Shown here: positions 57,972 to 63,937 of the stretch, one piece after another
How positions within the stretch are numbered: the stretch's first letter is position 1
Layout of the letters: each line of letters starts with the position of its first letter
Source: a virus
Length of the DNA: 64,000 nt
IMG/VR virus record: IMGVR_UViG_3300045918_000157
Coordinates: 22,400-86,399 of that record
Direction: 5' to 3' (one strand)
The notes under the pieces: model-generated
The model's input: only the letters and a program-made list of their open reading frames with translations
Databases searched by the model: none
Told to the model about the DNA's origin: nothing
Made by a program: the position numbers and the translations under genes

Positions 57972-58398
57972 ACCTGTCAATGCACGAGCAGTACCATGAA
58001 GCGCAAGCTCCACACCAATCCCTCTTGTCAAGGCCCGCTTCCTCTTCATCTTTGGTGAAGAGCGTAGGCTTGAGGTAGTCTGTACTGCTTACTTCTTTGG
58101 TGCGTGGCACATCAAGGCACACGAACTCTGCCTTGGCGTGTTCCTCAGGGCTGTACACAGGCTCTGGCTGTAGCTTGGCAAGCGTTATGAAAGCACAGAC
58201 ACAGCTGCCAACAATGTCAATTCTTACGGTGTCACCGTAATCCTGCTTGTTATGCCGTGGCACTGGCGAGTGATAGCGGTACTGCTTAGCCAGCGTGATT
58301 GCATGGCCCATGTTGCAGCCATCGACTTGATGGCGATCTACCCATGTGTAGTTAGCTTCGCTTGCATACACATCTGTCCACTCTATGTCGTATAACAT
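57964..58398 (-). CDS. Hypothetical protein with C-terminal Cys cluster
   Basis: The 144-residue protein has a C-terminal RDWCGACASWYCSC cluster that could bind zinc. The rest is alpha/beta (GDTVRIDIVGSCVCAFITLAKLQ). No family recognised. Confidence 0.55.
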   Translation of the reverse strand: MLYDIEWTDVYASEANYTWVDRHQVDGCNMGHAITLAKQYRYHSPVPRHNKQDYGDTVRIDIVGSCVCAFITLAKLQPEPVYSPEEHAKAEFVCLDVPRTKEVSSTDYLKPTLFTKDEEEAGLDKRDWCGACASWYCSCIDRYA

Positions 58399-58434
58399 AG
58401 TTACTCCTTTTAGGTTATTGGTAGAAATTTGTAG

Positions 58435-59442
58435 TCACTCCAACGGAGCGTCTGTAGCAAAGTGAACTAAGGGCCTCATTGGAATTAACTCAGCGGCTGC
58501 TATCTCTTCTTCCTCTTTAGCCTTCCTAGCTGCCATTCGCTTATCACTAGCGGCTTTAGCTAGTGCCCTCTCTTCGGTGCGGCTCTCATAATCTGCCACT
58601 TCGTCCTCACCATACTTTTCTACCATATTTGCTCTATTTATAGCAGCTAATTGCTCGGCCGTAAGGTCAGGCATGGCTTCTATGTCAGCAAAATCATTAA
58701 TAACTGCTGGTTGCACAGCTTTAGCCCAAAGACACCCCTCATCCTCATAAGTCACGAAAGTTGACCCTTCAGGCTTCGACTCCATCCACATACGTTGACG
58801 CACAGGACCACCGTCTATAGTAAACAAGTACTGAGCATCATCCTTGTCTGCAAGCTTAAGAGCGCCTTTCGGTATGTATTCTTCGTGAGGCTCTTCATCG
58901 TAGTCTTCAGACACTACCTGCTCAAGCTTTTGTATCCTTGCTGTAGACCGAGGTACTGCAATCTTCCCTTCAGGGTGTATTTCAAGCGTTTTGCTAGGAT
59001 TCGGTCCTAGCATGTCAAACTCTTGAGTATCCTGCTGCCACAGTGGGAATACATGCCACGCACCAAGCCCGTACATCCCCGGCTTGCTCATGCAGACATT
59101 GCCATCACGTATCTCTACCTCAACTCTTTGGTCCTCATAGTAAAAGGTAGGGTTTTTATGCCTCCAAAAAGCTGCCGCTAGCGTGTTTGTTGTAGCCCGC
59201 ATTATTAGCATCTCAAGTACTACAAGTACTTCTGAGTCTTCGACGGGGGTCTTTAAGACCTGCGATGCACTCTTGCCGCTGCACCGTCTGCAACCCTTTG
59301 CTATATGCCTTGCCTCCATCTCACCCTTGTTGCCGCAATCTGCACATGTGAACTTGAACTTTGGTTGGGGTGCCTCTACACGCTCACCGAATATTAGGCT
59401 TCCAAGGCGAATACCTTCAAGGTTTAACTTAGGCCTAGCCAT
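58435..59442 (-). CDS. Zinc-ribbon protein with long charged tail, paralogue of next gene
   Basis: The 335-residue protein opens with EGIRLGSLIFGERVEAPQPKF then KFTCADCGNKGEMEARHIAKGCRRC, a four-Cys ribbon closely related in layout to the N-terminus of the next gene. A folded middle domain (TLAAAFWRHKNPTFYYEDQRVEVEI) also has a counterpart there. The C-terminal 130 residues are charged and helical (RALAKAASDKRMAARKAKEEEE). It is probably a DNA- or RNA-associated accessory protein. Confidence 0.62.
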   Translation of the reverse strand: MARPKLNLEGIRLGSLIFGERVEAPQPKFKFTCADCGNKGEMEARHIAKGCRRCSGKSASQVLKTPVEDSEVLVVLEMLIMRATTNTLAAAFWRHKNPTFYYEDQRVEVEIRDGNVCMSKPGMYGLGAWHVFPLWQQDTQEFDMLGPNPSKTLEIHPEGKIAVPRSTARIQKLEQVVSEDYDEEPHEEYIPKGALKLADKDDAQYLFTIDGGPVRQRMWMESKPEGSTFVTYEDEGCLWAKAVQPAVINDFADIEAMPDLTAEQLAAINRANMVEKYGEDEVADYESRTEERALAKAASDKRMAARKAKEEEEIAAAELIPMRPLVHFATDAPLE

Positions 59443-59866
59443 TCCCGTTCTCCTTTACAACATAAAGTTTTGGTGCAGTGTCCTGTTCGTGCACTGAGTT
59501 AACTATCAGGCCGTCAAGGTCCAAGTATGAGACTACAGCAGCAGACGCTTGCATCTTCACACTCACCCTGCGACCCGCGAGATAGAAGGCGGTATCAGGA
59601 TTGTCCTGCAAGGCCTTGTGCAGTTGAGCAGCAGGCATCTCAAGTGCCCTAGTGCTGGTTACAGCAAGCATCGTAGTTACGGTCGCCTGCGCGTTTGGGG
59701 GGCAATGGCACTTTGGACAACCATTACTTAAGTACCTGTAGTTGCGCTCGCCTTTGTGCTTGCAGTGCAAGCATGTGTAGTGGTATCGGGGTTGGTCGCT
59801 AGGTATTCGCTCACCTATTAGCAGTGTCCCTAGTGTTCGACCGGTTACGTCAAGTTGTTTCGACAT
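59435..59866 (-). CDS. Zinc-ribbon protein, first gene of the leftward operon
   Basis: The 143-residue protein has GRTLGTLLIGERIPSDQPRYHYTCLHCKHKGERNYRYLSNGCPKC, a zinc ribbon, and a second part (ALQDNPDTAFYLAGRRVSVKMQ) that parallels the larger neighbour's YYEDQRVEVEI segment. It is the first gene under the leftward operator-bearing promoter, so it is likely among the earliest expressed products. Confidence 0.62.
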   Translation of the reverse strand: MSKQLDVTGRTLGTLLIGERIPSDQPRYHYTCLHCKHKGERNYRYLSNGCPKCHCPPNAQATVTTMLAVTSTRALEMPAAQLHKALQDNPDTAFYLAGRRVSVKMQASAAVVSYLDLDGLIVNSVHEQDTAPKLYVVKENGNG

Positions 59867-59915
59867 TGGTACGTCCTTTTCAGCACTAAGCAGTTCATGT
59901 TTTCGAGTAAATTTC

Positions 59916-59945
59916 TTTATAACACGATTTTTCGTGTAAATTACA
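59916..59945 (-). promoter_or_regulatory. Leftward extended -10 promoter with operator 1
   Basis: On the minus strand TGT-TATAAA (59916-59924) is an extended -10. The operator TGTAATTTACA (59935-59945) lies 13 bases upstream of the -10 hexamer, over the -35 region. It would drive the large leftward accessory operon. Confidence 0.6.
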
Positions 59946-60454
59946 AAAGTATTGTAATCAATAAATAGGGGGGTCTCCCTCGCGCAAACCGTGTTTTGAA
60001 ATCACATGGTGTACACGGTGTGATTTCAAAACTCTATAAAGAGGTTTTTCAACACCGCACCCTAATTAAATACATAGTTTTGTAATTTACATTTGTATTT
60101 ATACTGTTATTGTAATAAACAAGGTTTTATGAAAAGCTTGTATCAGTTGAAGGTCTTTTAAAGCTTGCTAAAGCCTGTGCAAGTGCCGCAAAATTTCCGA
60201 TAACATGGCAATATAACAGAGCTAAGTAGTTTAATACCAATTCTACAATTGAATCGTGCAAACTTGACAGAAACGGGTTTAATACGTAAGCAAAAATGTA
60301 ATCTATTTTGTAATTTTGAAATAAACACTAAGTCAAGTCAGTTGACCTTACGCGGCGATTTATCAACCTTGCACACCAGTCTTAGATAGCAGCTGTTATT
60401 CTGAACAATTTCATTCATACACTGTGTAAATTACAGGCCGGAGTGTAAATTACA
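59935..60454. promoter_or_regulatory. Four copies of palindromic operator TGTAAWTTACA
   Basis: Perfect copies of the 11-bp palindrome lie at 59935-59945, 60081-60091 (read as TGTAATTTACA), 60425-60435 and 60444-60454. The last two are spaced 19 bp apart, about two helical turns. Extra half-sites (TTGTAAT) are scattered between. Copies 1, 2 and 4 each sit 8-13 bases upstream of a -10-like hexamer. The pattern fits a dimeric repressor or activator. Confidence 0.7.
59993..60032. repeat. 40-bp near-perfect palindrome
   Basis: GTTTTGAAATCACA and its exact reverse complement flank a 12-base centre that itself contains the palindrome GTGTACAC. Eighteen of 20 base pairs match over the full dyad. It lies between operators 1 and 2, and could be a second regulator site, a cruciform or an origin element. 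Confidence 0.75.
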
Positions 60455-60470
60455 AGAATTTTGCTATGAT
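60444..60470 (+). promoter_or_regulatory. Rightward extended -10 promoter with operator 4
   Basis: TGC-TATGAT (60462-60470) is an extended -10. The operator at 60444-60454 ends ten bases before the hexamer and covers the -35 region, so a bound protein would block or replace polymerase contacts. Transcription should begin near 60477. Confidence 0.6.
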
Positions 60471-60476
60471 TTAAAT

Positions 60477-60710
60477 AGCAAAAGTCAAGAATGACAAAGG
60501 GAATGACATTGAGCCTGTGCAAGACTCAATGTTATTGACTCTGATATTGAAATTAGGATTAAAGCTTGCTGGTTTTGTGCTAGGATCGCAGCTTGAAGCT
60601 TTCATTTCGGCCCTTGCAAGACCTAAGAAATGAAAGCTTCAATTACTGACCCTTGGGGATTTCCTGTTGCAAGCTGGAATGAGCCAAGGGTTTTGTTTTT
60701 GGAGCCTCTT
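60477..60710 (+). ncRNA. Structured leader RNA with three hairpins sharing a loop motif
   Basis: Hairpin A is CATTGAG/CTCAATG (60507-60531). Hairpin B is a perfect 16-bp stem (60593-60608 with 60627-60642). Hairpin C is the terminator at 60650-60690. The loops of all three contain TGCAAG (60518, 60614 and 60667). The B and C loops both contain TTGCAAG, which can pair with CTTGCAA, so a kissing-loop is possible. The leader ends at the ATG at 60711. Confidence 0.5.
60650..60700 (+). terminator. Intrinsic terminator/attenuator before the rightward gene
   Basis: CCCTTGG pairs with CCAAGGG (60684-60690), with an inner TTCC/GGAA stem, and is followed by TTTTGTTTTT. It lies ten bases before the ribosome-site and ATG of the only gene in this transcript, so termination there would switch the gene off. 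Confidence 0.7.
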
Positions 60711-61031
60711 ATGACCAACGATGACACTACACGCAACGAAGAAATAACCAGTTGCAAACCAGCCACCTTACACAAGGTAATGAAGAGTCCTTCTAACGTT
60801 AGAAAGATAGATAGAGTGGCTCGAAGTAATTCAGATGTGCAAGGTTATGTCAACTTTCTATTAGGAGCTTCAAAGCTCCGCGAAGAGTACATAGAACTGT
60901 TACTTGAAAGGATCGACCTTTTAAACCTTGAGTTGGACAATAAAGACTTATTGCTTGACGATGTATATGATGGAATCATGGCAGAGCGAGCCAACGAGGA
61001 ACTGACAAAAGGAAATGACATTAGAACTTGA
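60711..61031 (+). CDS. Hypothetical helical protein under attenuator control
   Basis: GGAG six bases before the ATG at 60711 makes this the best start (106 residues); the ATG at 60630 lies inside hairpin B. The protein has a basic middle (HKVMKSPSNVRKIDRVARSN) and an acidic coiled-coil C-terminus (EEYIELLLERIDLLNLELDNKDLLLDDV). No family was recognised. As the only product of the rightward switch promoter it is a candidate regulator or replication factor. Confidence 0.6.
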   Translation: MTNDDTTRNEEITSCKPATLHKVMKSPSNVRKIDRVARSNSDVQGYVNFLLGASKLREEYIELLLERIDLLNLELDNKDLLLDDVYDGIMAERANEELTKGNDIRT

Positions 61032-61053
61032 GTAAGTCCTAATATGCTTGCCT

Positions 61054-61209
61054 CTAAATGATCATCAGGGCGAATTTCAGGTGTTCATGAGCACGTTTAG
61101 CCGCCTCATGCCACGGCAGGCCATCTTTAGCATTGGCAAGCGCTACTCTTGCCCAACGTTTAGCGGCGCGTCTGTGAATCCAGTAATCCCGAATGATAGG
61201 GTCAGTCAT
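61054..61209 (-). CDS. Small basic hypothetical protein
   Basis: This 51-residue frame overlaps the upstream stop (ATGACTGA) and encodes DPIIRDYWIHRRAAKRWARVALANAKDG. It is basic and helical. It converges with the rightward gene. Confidence 0.5.
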   Translation of the reverse strand: MTDPIIRDYWIHRRAAKRWARVALANAKDGLPWHEAAKRAHEHLKFALMII

Positions 61210-61559
61210 GGCGCAGGAAGCAACTGCGCCATGTTCGCAGGATTCAGGTATACAGTAGCCGTAGCTGTCTTCCCACAGAAGACGCCCGTGGCTACGATAG
61301 CGGCACCTTCAGGGATAGACACTATCGGGTCTGTTTTAGGCCCACCAAATTGAGGCGGGTCATATTGCGGCGCACCCTTGGACTGCATTGTTACCAAGTT
61401 GACAGCAGTGTATGTGCTTCTGCTGCCACCGCTCCAATGCGAGCCACCAAGTGACAGTTTCTCGACAGCATTTACTATCGCCTGATGCTTGCGATAAGAA
61501 GGGTCAGCTGCACGTACAACGCGCAGTAGTTCGGGAAACTCTTTAAGCTTGACTATCAT
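61206..61559 (-). CDS. Hypothetical protein
   Basis: The 117-residue protein has YRKHQAIVNAVEKLSLGGSHWSGGSRSTYTAVNL and a beta-rich C-terminus (GAAIVATGVFCGKTATATVYLNP). No family recognised. Confidence 0.55.
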   Translation of the reverse strand: MIVKLKEFPELLRVVRAADPSYRKHQAIVNAVEKLSLGGSHWSGGSRSTYTAVNLVTMQSKGAPQYDPPQFGGPKTDPIVSIPEGAAIVATGVFCGKTATATVYLNPANMAQLLPAP

Positions 61560-61770
61560 TTGAAGGCCCTTGAAGTGGTAGGAAAGGCACTAGCCGACCA
61601 GCTAATGCAAATGCTTCGACCATGTTTTTTGTCAACAGGTCGAATTTAGGCTTGTGCACACCGTTTTCGCAATATCGGACGGTGTAATCTTTAAGTGCAG
61701 CGTGCAAGTAGACCTTGCATGACACGTTAGACACGGCGCAATAACGCGCAAGAATAAGCTTGAGCGCCAT
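61543..61770 (-). CDS. Hypothetical protein
   Basis: The 75-residue protein (LKLILARYCAVSNVSCKVYLHAALKDYTVRYCENG) has no recognised family. It overlaps the downstream gene by 17 bases. Confidence 0.5.
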   Translation of the reverse strand: MALKLILARYCAVSNVSCKVYLHAALKDYTVRYCENGVHKPKFDLLTKNMVEAFALAGRLVPFLPLQGPSNDSQA

Positions 61771-61779
61771 TCAGTACCT

Positions 61780-62001
61780 TCAAGCAGTCGTGACTACTTG
61801 ACTACTTGAAGGCAAACAGGCAGTGTCAACGTACACCTCATTGAAAGTAGGCCCGCCAGCATACGTGCTCCCATAGAGTGTGCTGATAAGCGAACCCCTT
61901 GGCACTTCCCGGTGCTTGCGGTATGTGAATGTTCGCAACCCGCGATGCACGGTGTGGAAAAATCCGACCTTGCTGAAAGGCCCGCTTGAGTATTGGCTCA
62001 T
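61780..62001 (-). CDS. Hypothetical protein behind leader repeat 1
   Basis: The 73-residue protein (GPFSKVGFFHTVHRGLRTFTYRKHREVPRGSLISTLYG) is basic. It is preceded by the repeated hairpin leader and an AAAGGAG site. No family recognised. Confidence 0.55.
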   Translation of the reverse strand: MSQYSSGPFSKVGFFHTVHRGLRTFTYRKHREVPRGSLISTLYGSTYAGGPTFNEVYVDTACLPSSSQVVTTA

Positions 62002-62010
62002 GTCAATCTC

Positions 62011-62068
62011 CTTTGAAGTAGGGCAAAAACGCCTTTGGTAGAGCCTCTCATAAAGGCCTAGCCGAAGA
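62011..62068 (-). promoter_or_regulatory. Repeated hairpin leader, copy 1
   Basis: Contains the shared core GGCGTTTTTGCCCTACTTCA followed by AAGGAG on the minus strand. The hairpin arms are less perfect here than in the other copies. Confidence 0.6.
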
Positions 62069-62072
62069 TGTT

Positions 62073-62291
62073 TTAGCTGCTAACGTCGCGGTGCGCGTGG
62101 ATGGTGTCCACAACCTGCTTTGCCTCGTACAGGCCAAGCTTGTACTGGGCACAGATGAACTTTATCGCAGCGACTTTGTTGTTCTCGGTGACCTTGATAA
62201 GGCGATATTCCGCAGCAGTGATTTCCACGAACTGCTCACGCACAGGATAAGAAACGTTAACCCTGTCGGCCTGACGTTGAACTGAAGCCAT
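62073..62291 (-). CDS. Small protein with L7/L12 C-terminal-like motif
   Basis: The 72-residue protein contains NNKVAAIKFICAQYKLGLYEAKQVVDTI. This resembles the helix-turn-helix of ribosomal L7/L12 C-terminal domains (K.AAIK.....LGLKEAK..VD), the surface that recruits translation factors. It may mimic that surface or simply share a small fold. It follows leader copy 2. Confidence 0.58.
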   Translation of the reverse strand: MASVQRQADRVNVSYPVREQFVEITAAEYRLIKVTENNKVAAIKFICAQYKLGLYEAKQVVDTIHAHRDVSS

Positions 62292-62300
62292 AGCTATCTC

Positions 62301-62353
62301 CTTTGAAGTAGGGCAAAAACGCCTTTGCTAGGCCCTGCCAAGGCCTACCAAAG
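62301..62353 (-). promoter_or_regulatory. Repeated hairpin leader, copy 2
   Basis: CTTTGCTAGGCC pairs with GGCCTACCAAAG, next to the core GGCGTTTTTGCCCTACTTCA and AAAGGAG. It lies directly before the L7/L12-like gene. Confidence 0.65.
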
Positions 62354-62363
62354 CAGTCTTTGA

Positions 62364-62663
62364 TTAATTTGCTGTACGCACCCGCAAAGACGGCACACAG
62401 CCCTCTACGAACCCGAATCGGGCGTAAAGCTTGTACAGCCGATCATGGTCGCCAGAGCGGGCGAATGCAACCACAGCCATGCGCTTATGCCCTTCAGTTG
62501 TAACAAGCTGATTTAGCAGCCTGCTAGCCTCGCCCTGCTTGATGCTTGCCAGGCTTGTGATAACGATGCCGCCGATGCCAGCCGCATCATGAACGTCCTC
62601 AATGTCATCTTCGATAACCTCCCTAAAGAACAGCACGGCGTATTGCGATGATAGTGTTGTCAT
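62364..62663 (-). CDS. GNAT-like acetyltransferase
   Basis: The ATG at 62663, directly after the upstream stop, gives 99 residues. AAGIGGIVITSLASIKQGEASRLLNQLVTTEGHKRMAVVAF and LYKLYARFGFVEGC match the end of the GNAT fold, with a final FGF strand motif. The acetyl-CoA loop is short (IKQGEASRLL). The substrate is unknown; it could modify a host factor. Confidence 0.6.
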   Translation of the reverse strand: MTTLSSQYAVLFFREVIEDDIEDVHDAAGIGGIVITSLASIKQGEASRLLNQLVTTEGHKRMAVVAFARSGDHDRLYKLYARFGFVEGCVPSLRVRTAN

Positions 62664-62664
62664 A

Positions 62665-62856
62665 TCAATACTCGAAGCCGATGCACAATTCAGTGCCACG
62701 CTTCACAAACACCTCACGTGAGATGTCATCGCAATCCTGCAGAGCGTATCTCTTAGTAGACGCATCGTAAGCGCCACGCTTGTACACTTTGCTTGCATCA
62801 GGCTTGCGCTTGACAAATTCACCAGACTTGATGCTCTCAACTTTTGCCGTGTTCAT
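62665..62856 (-). CDS. Conserved-type small phage protein behind leader repeat 3
   Basis: The 63-residue protein (VESIKSGEFVKRKPDASKVYKRGAYDASTKRYALQDCDDISREVFVKRGTEL) shows a layout seen in other small phage proteins ('Y-x-RG-x-YD...KRY...DD'). Its leader carries hairpin copy 3. Function unknown. Confidence 0.6.
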   Translation of the reverse strand: MNTAKVESIKSGEFVKRKPDASKVYKRGAYDASTKRYALQDCDDISREVFVKRGTELCIGFEY

Positions 62857-62863
62857 ATTGTTC

Positions 62864-62916
62864 CTTTGAAGTGGGGCAAAAACGCCTTTGGTAGGCCTTG
62901 GCAGGGCCTAACAAAG
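62864..62916 (-). promoter_or_regulatory. Repeated hairpin leader, copy 3
   Basis: CTTTGGTAGGCC pairs with GGCCTAACAAAG, with GGCGTTTTTGCCCCACTTCA and AAAGGA next to it. It starts six bases after the stop of the upstream zinc peptide. Confidence 0.65.
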
Positions 62917-62921
62917 CAGTC

Positions 62922-63080
62922 TCAGCGTGGCTGGTCGTAGCCGTGCTTCTTAGCGTCCCTGCGCTCTACCTGTTCAATAGCGCGGTCTTGCTCTTCCCAA
63001 CACTCACGGTGCAGCAACTCACCGAAAGGGCCTTTTGTCGTGCAATATTCACCGCACTCAGTGCAAAAACAATCGTCCAT
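62922..63080 (-). CDS. Small Cys-rich peptide
   Basis: TAAGGAG precedes a 52-residue frame with MDDCFCTECGEYCTTKG and ELLHRECWEEQD, five to six Cys and one His that could hold zinc. The C-terminal half is a charged helix. Confidence 0.55.
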   Translation of the reverse strand: MDDCFCTECGEYCTTKGPFGELLHRECWEEQDRAIEQVERRDAKKHGYDQPR

Positions 63081-63227
63081 AACGCTCCTTAAATAACATT
63101 TTTAAAAACAGCGAATTGTTAAAAAAAAATGGGGCTATTTTAACAAAATATTTGTAACAAAATGCACGCATAGCAGTCCCGTTAACCCCCAACCCATACC
63201 CATCACAAACCCTCAAACCCAACAATA

Positions 63228-63461
63228 TCAGCCCTCACACACCAAAGAGCAGGCCTTAAACCCGAGAATAGCGAGCACAGCCACGCAAACAGAGACAATA
63301 GCAGGGTGCAGCCCGCTATCACCGTCAGCGTAAGCACACGCCATCATCGTCAGCACGCCCATGCCAATGAGGCAGGCGATGGCGAGGCTGAACAGCGCGT
63401 AGTTCATGATGTTTGAAGTACCGGCGCGTCTGCGCCTTTGGGTTTCGTAGTGGGTGCGCAT
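63228..63461 (-). CDS. Small two-helix membrane protein behind leader repeat 4
   Basis: The 77-residue protein has a basic N-terminus (THYETQRRRRAGT) and two membrane helices (YALFSLAIACLIGMGVLTMM and IVSVCVAVLAILGFKACSL). The start follows AAAGGA and the hairpin leader. Function unknown. Confidence 0.58.
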   Translation of the reverse strand: MRTHYETQRRRRAGTSNIMNYALFSLAIACLIGMGVLTMMACAYADGDSGLHPAIVSVCVAVLAILGFKACSLVCEG

Positions 63462-63468
63462 GATTTTC

Positions 63469-63522
63469 CTTTGAAGTAGGGCAAAGTCTGCCTTTGGTAG
63501 GCCCGTGAAGGCCTACAAAAAG
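63469..63522 (-). promoter_or_regulatory. Repeated hairpin leader, copy 4
   Basis: CTTTGGTAGGCC with a slightly diverged partner GGCCTACAAAAAG, and TTTGCCCTACTTCA then AAGGA. The GGCGTTTTT part is changed to GGCAGACTTT. Confidence 0.6.
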
Positions 63523-63528
63523 TTCGTC

Positions 63529-63777
63529 TTATGCGCTAACGCCGGCTATTGCGATGTACGCGCTAACAGCCTTGCAGGCCTGTTCAAGTTCGTTTTGCGC
63601 CACACGTTGCGCTCCATACGCCAGCATCAGCGCATCATGCGTGGTGGCGTTGTTATGCTGCCAATGCACCTCTTCCGCTAACTGCACCGCAATAGTGCAG
63701 TTTACGTACTCAAGGCCCGCATTAGCTGCAAGCACACGCATATCAAGCGGGATAGATTGGGTATCAAGTGGTTTCAT
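63529..63777 (-). CDS. Hypothetical helical protein
   Basis: The 82-residue protein (VNCTIAVQLAEEVHWQHNNATTHDALMLAYGAQRVAQNELEQA) is helical. AAAAGGAG precedes the ATG. No family recognised. Confidence 0.55.
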   Translation of the reverse strand: MKPLDTQSIPLDMRVLAANAGLEYVNCTIAVQLAEEVHWQHNNATTHDALMLAYGAQRVAQNELEQACKAVSAYIAIAGVSA

Positions 63778-63935
63778 GGATAGCTCCTTTTAAGTTTCAA
63801 TGCCTGCTTACGCAAGCTCTTTGGCCCAAGCACACGTATGCTAGGCCCGTTGCCTATTACTGTAGGCTGCACAGGCCGCACATGATTCTTACCTATGTGC
63901 GGGACGTACTTGTGCTTTTCCCTTGCTGCGCCCAC
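63774..63935 (-). CDS. Small basic hypothetical protein
   Basis: A GTG at 63935, after AAGGG, gives 53 residues of basic sequence (GAAREKHKYVPHIGKNHVRP, RVLGPKSLRKQALKLKRSYP). Its stop overlaps the next start (ATGA). The frame is also open upstream to the window edge, so a longer form is possible. Confidence 0.42.
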   Translation of the reverse strand: MGAAREKHKYVPHIGKNHVRPVQPTVIGNGPSIRVLGPKSLRKQALKLKRSYP

Positions 63936-63937
63936 GA

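Larger units (their letters stand above)
59867..60710. other. 844-base regulatory hub without protein genes
   Basis: This AT-rich gap separates the leftward array from a rightward gene. It contains four palindromic operators, at least two extended -10 promoters, a 40-bp palindrome and a three-hairpin leader. A nine-residue mini-ORF (60129-60161, AAGG before ATG) lies in the middle. No convincing longer gene was found on either strand. It could also hold a replication origin. Confidence 0.6.
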
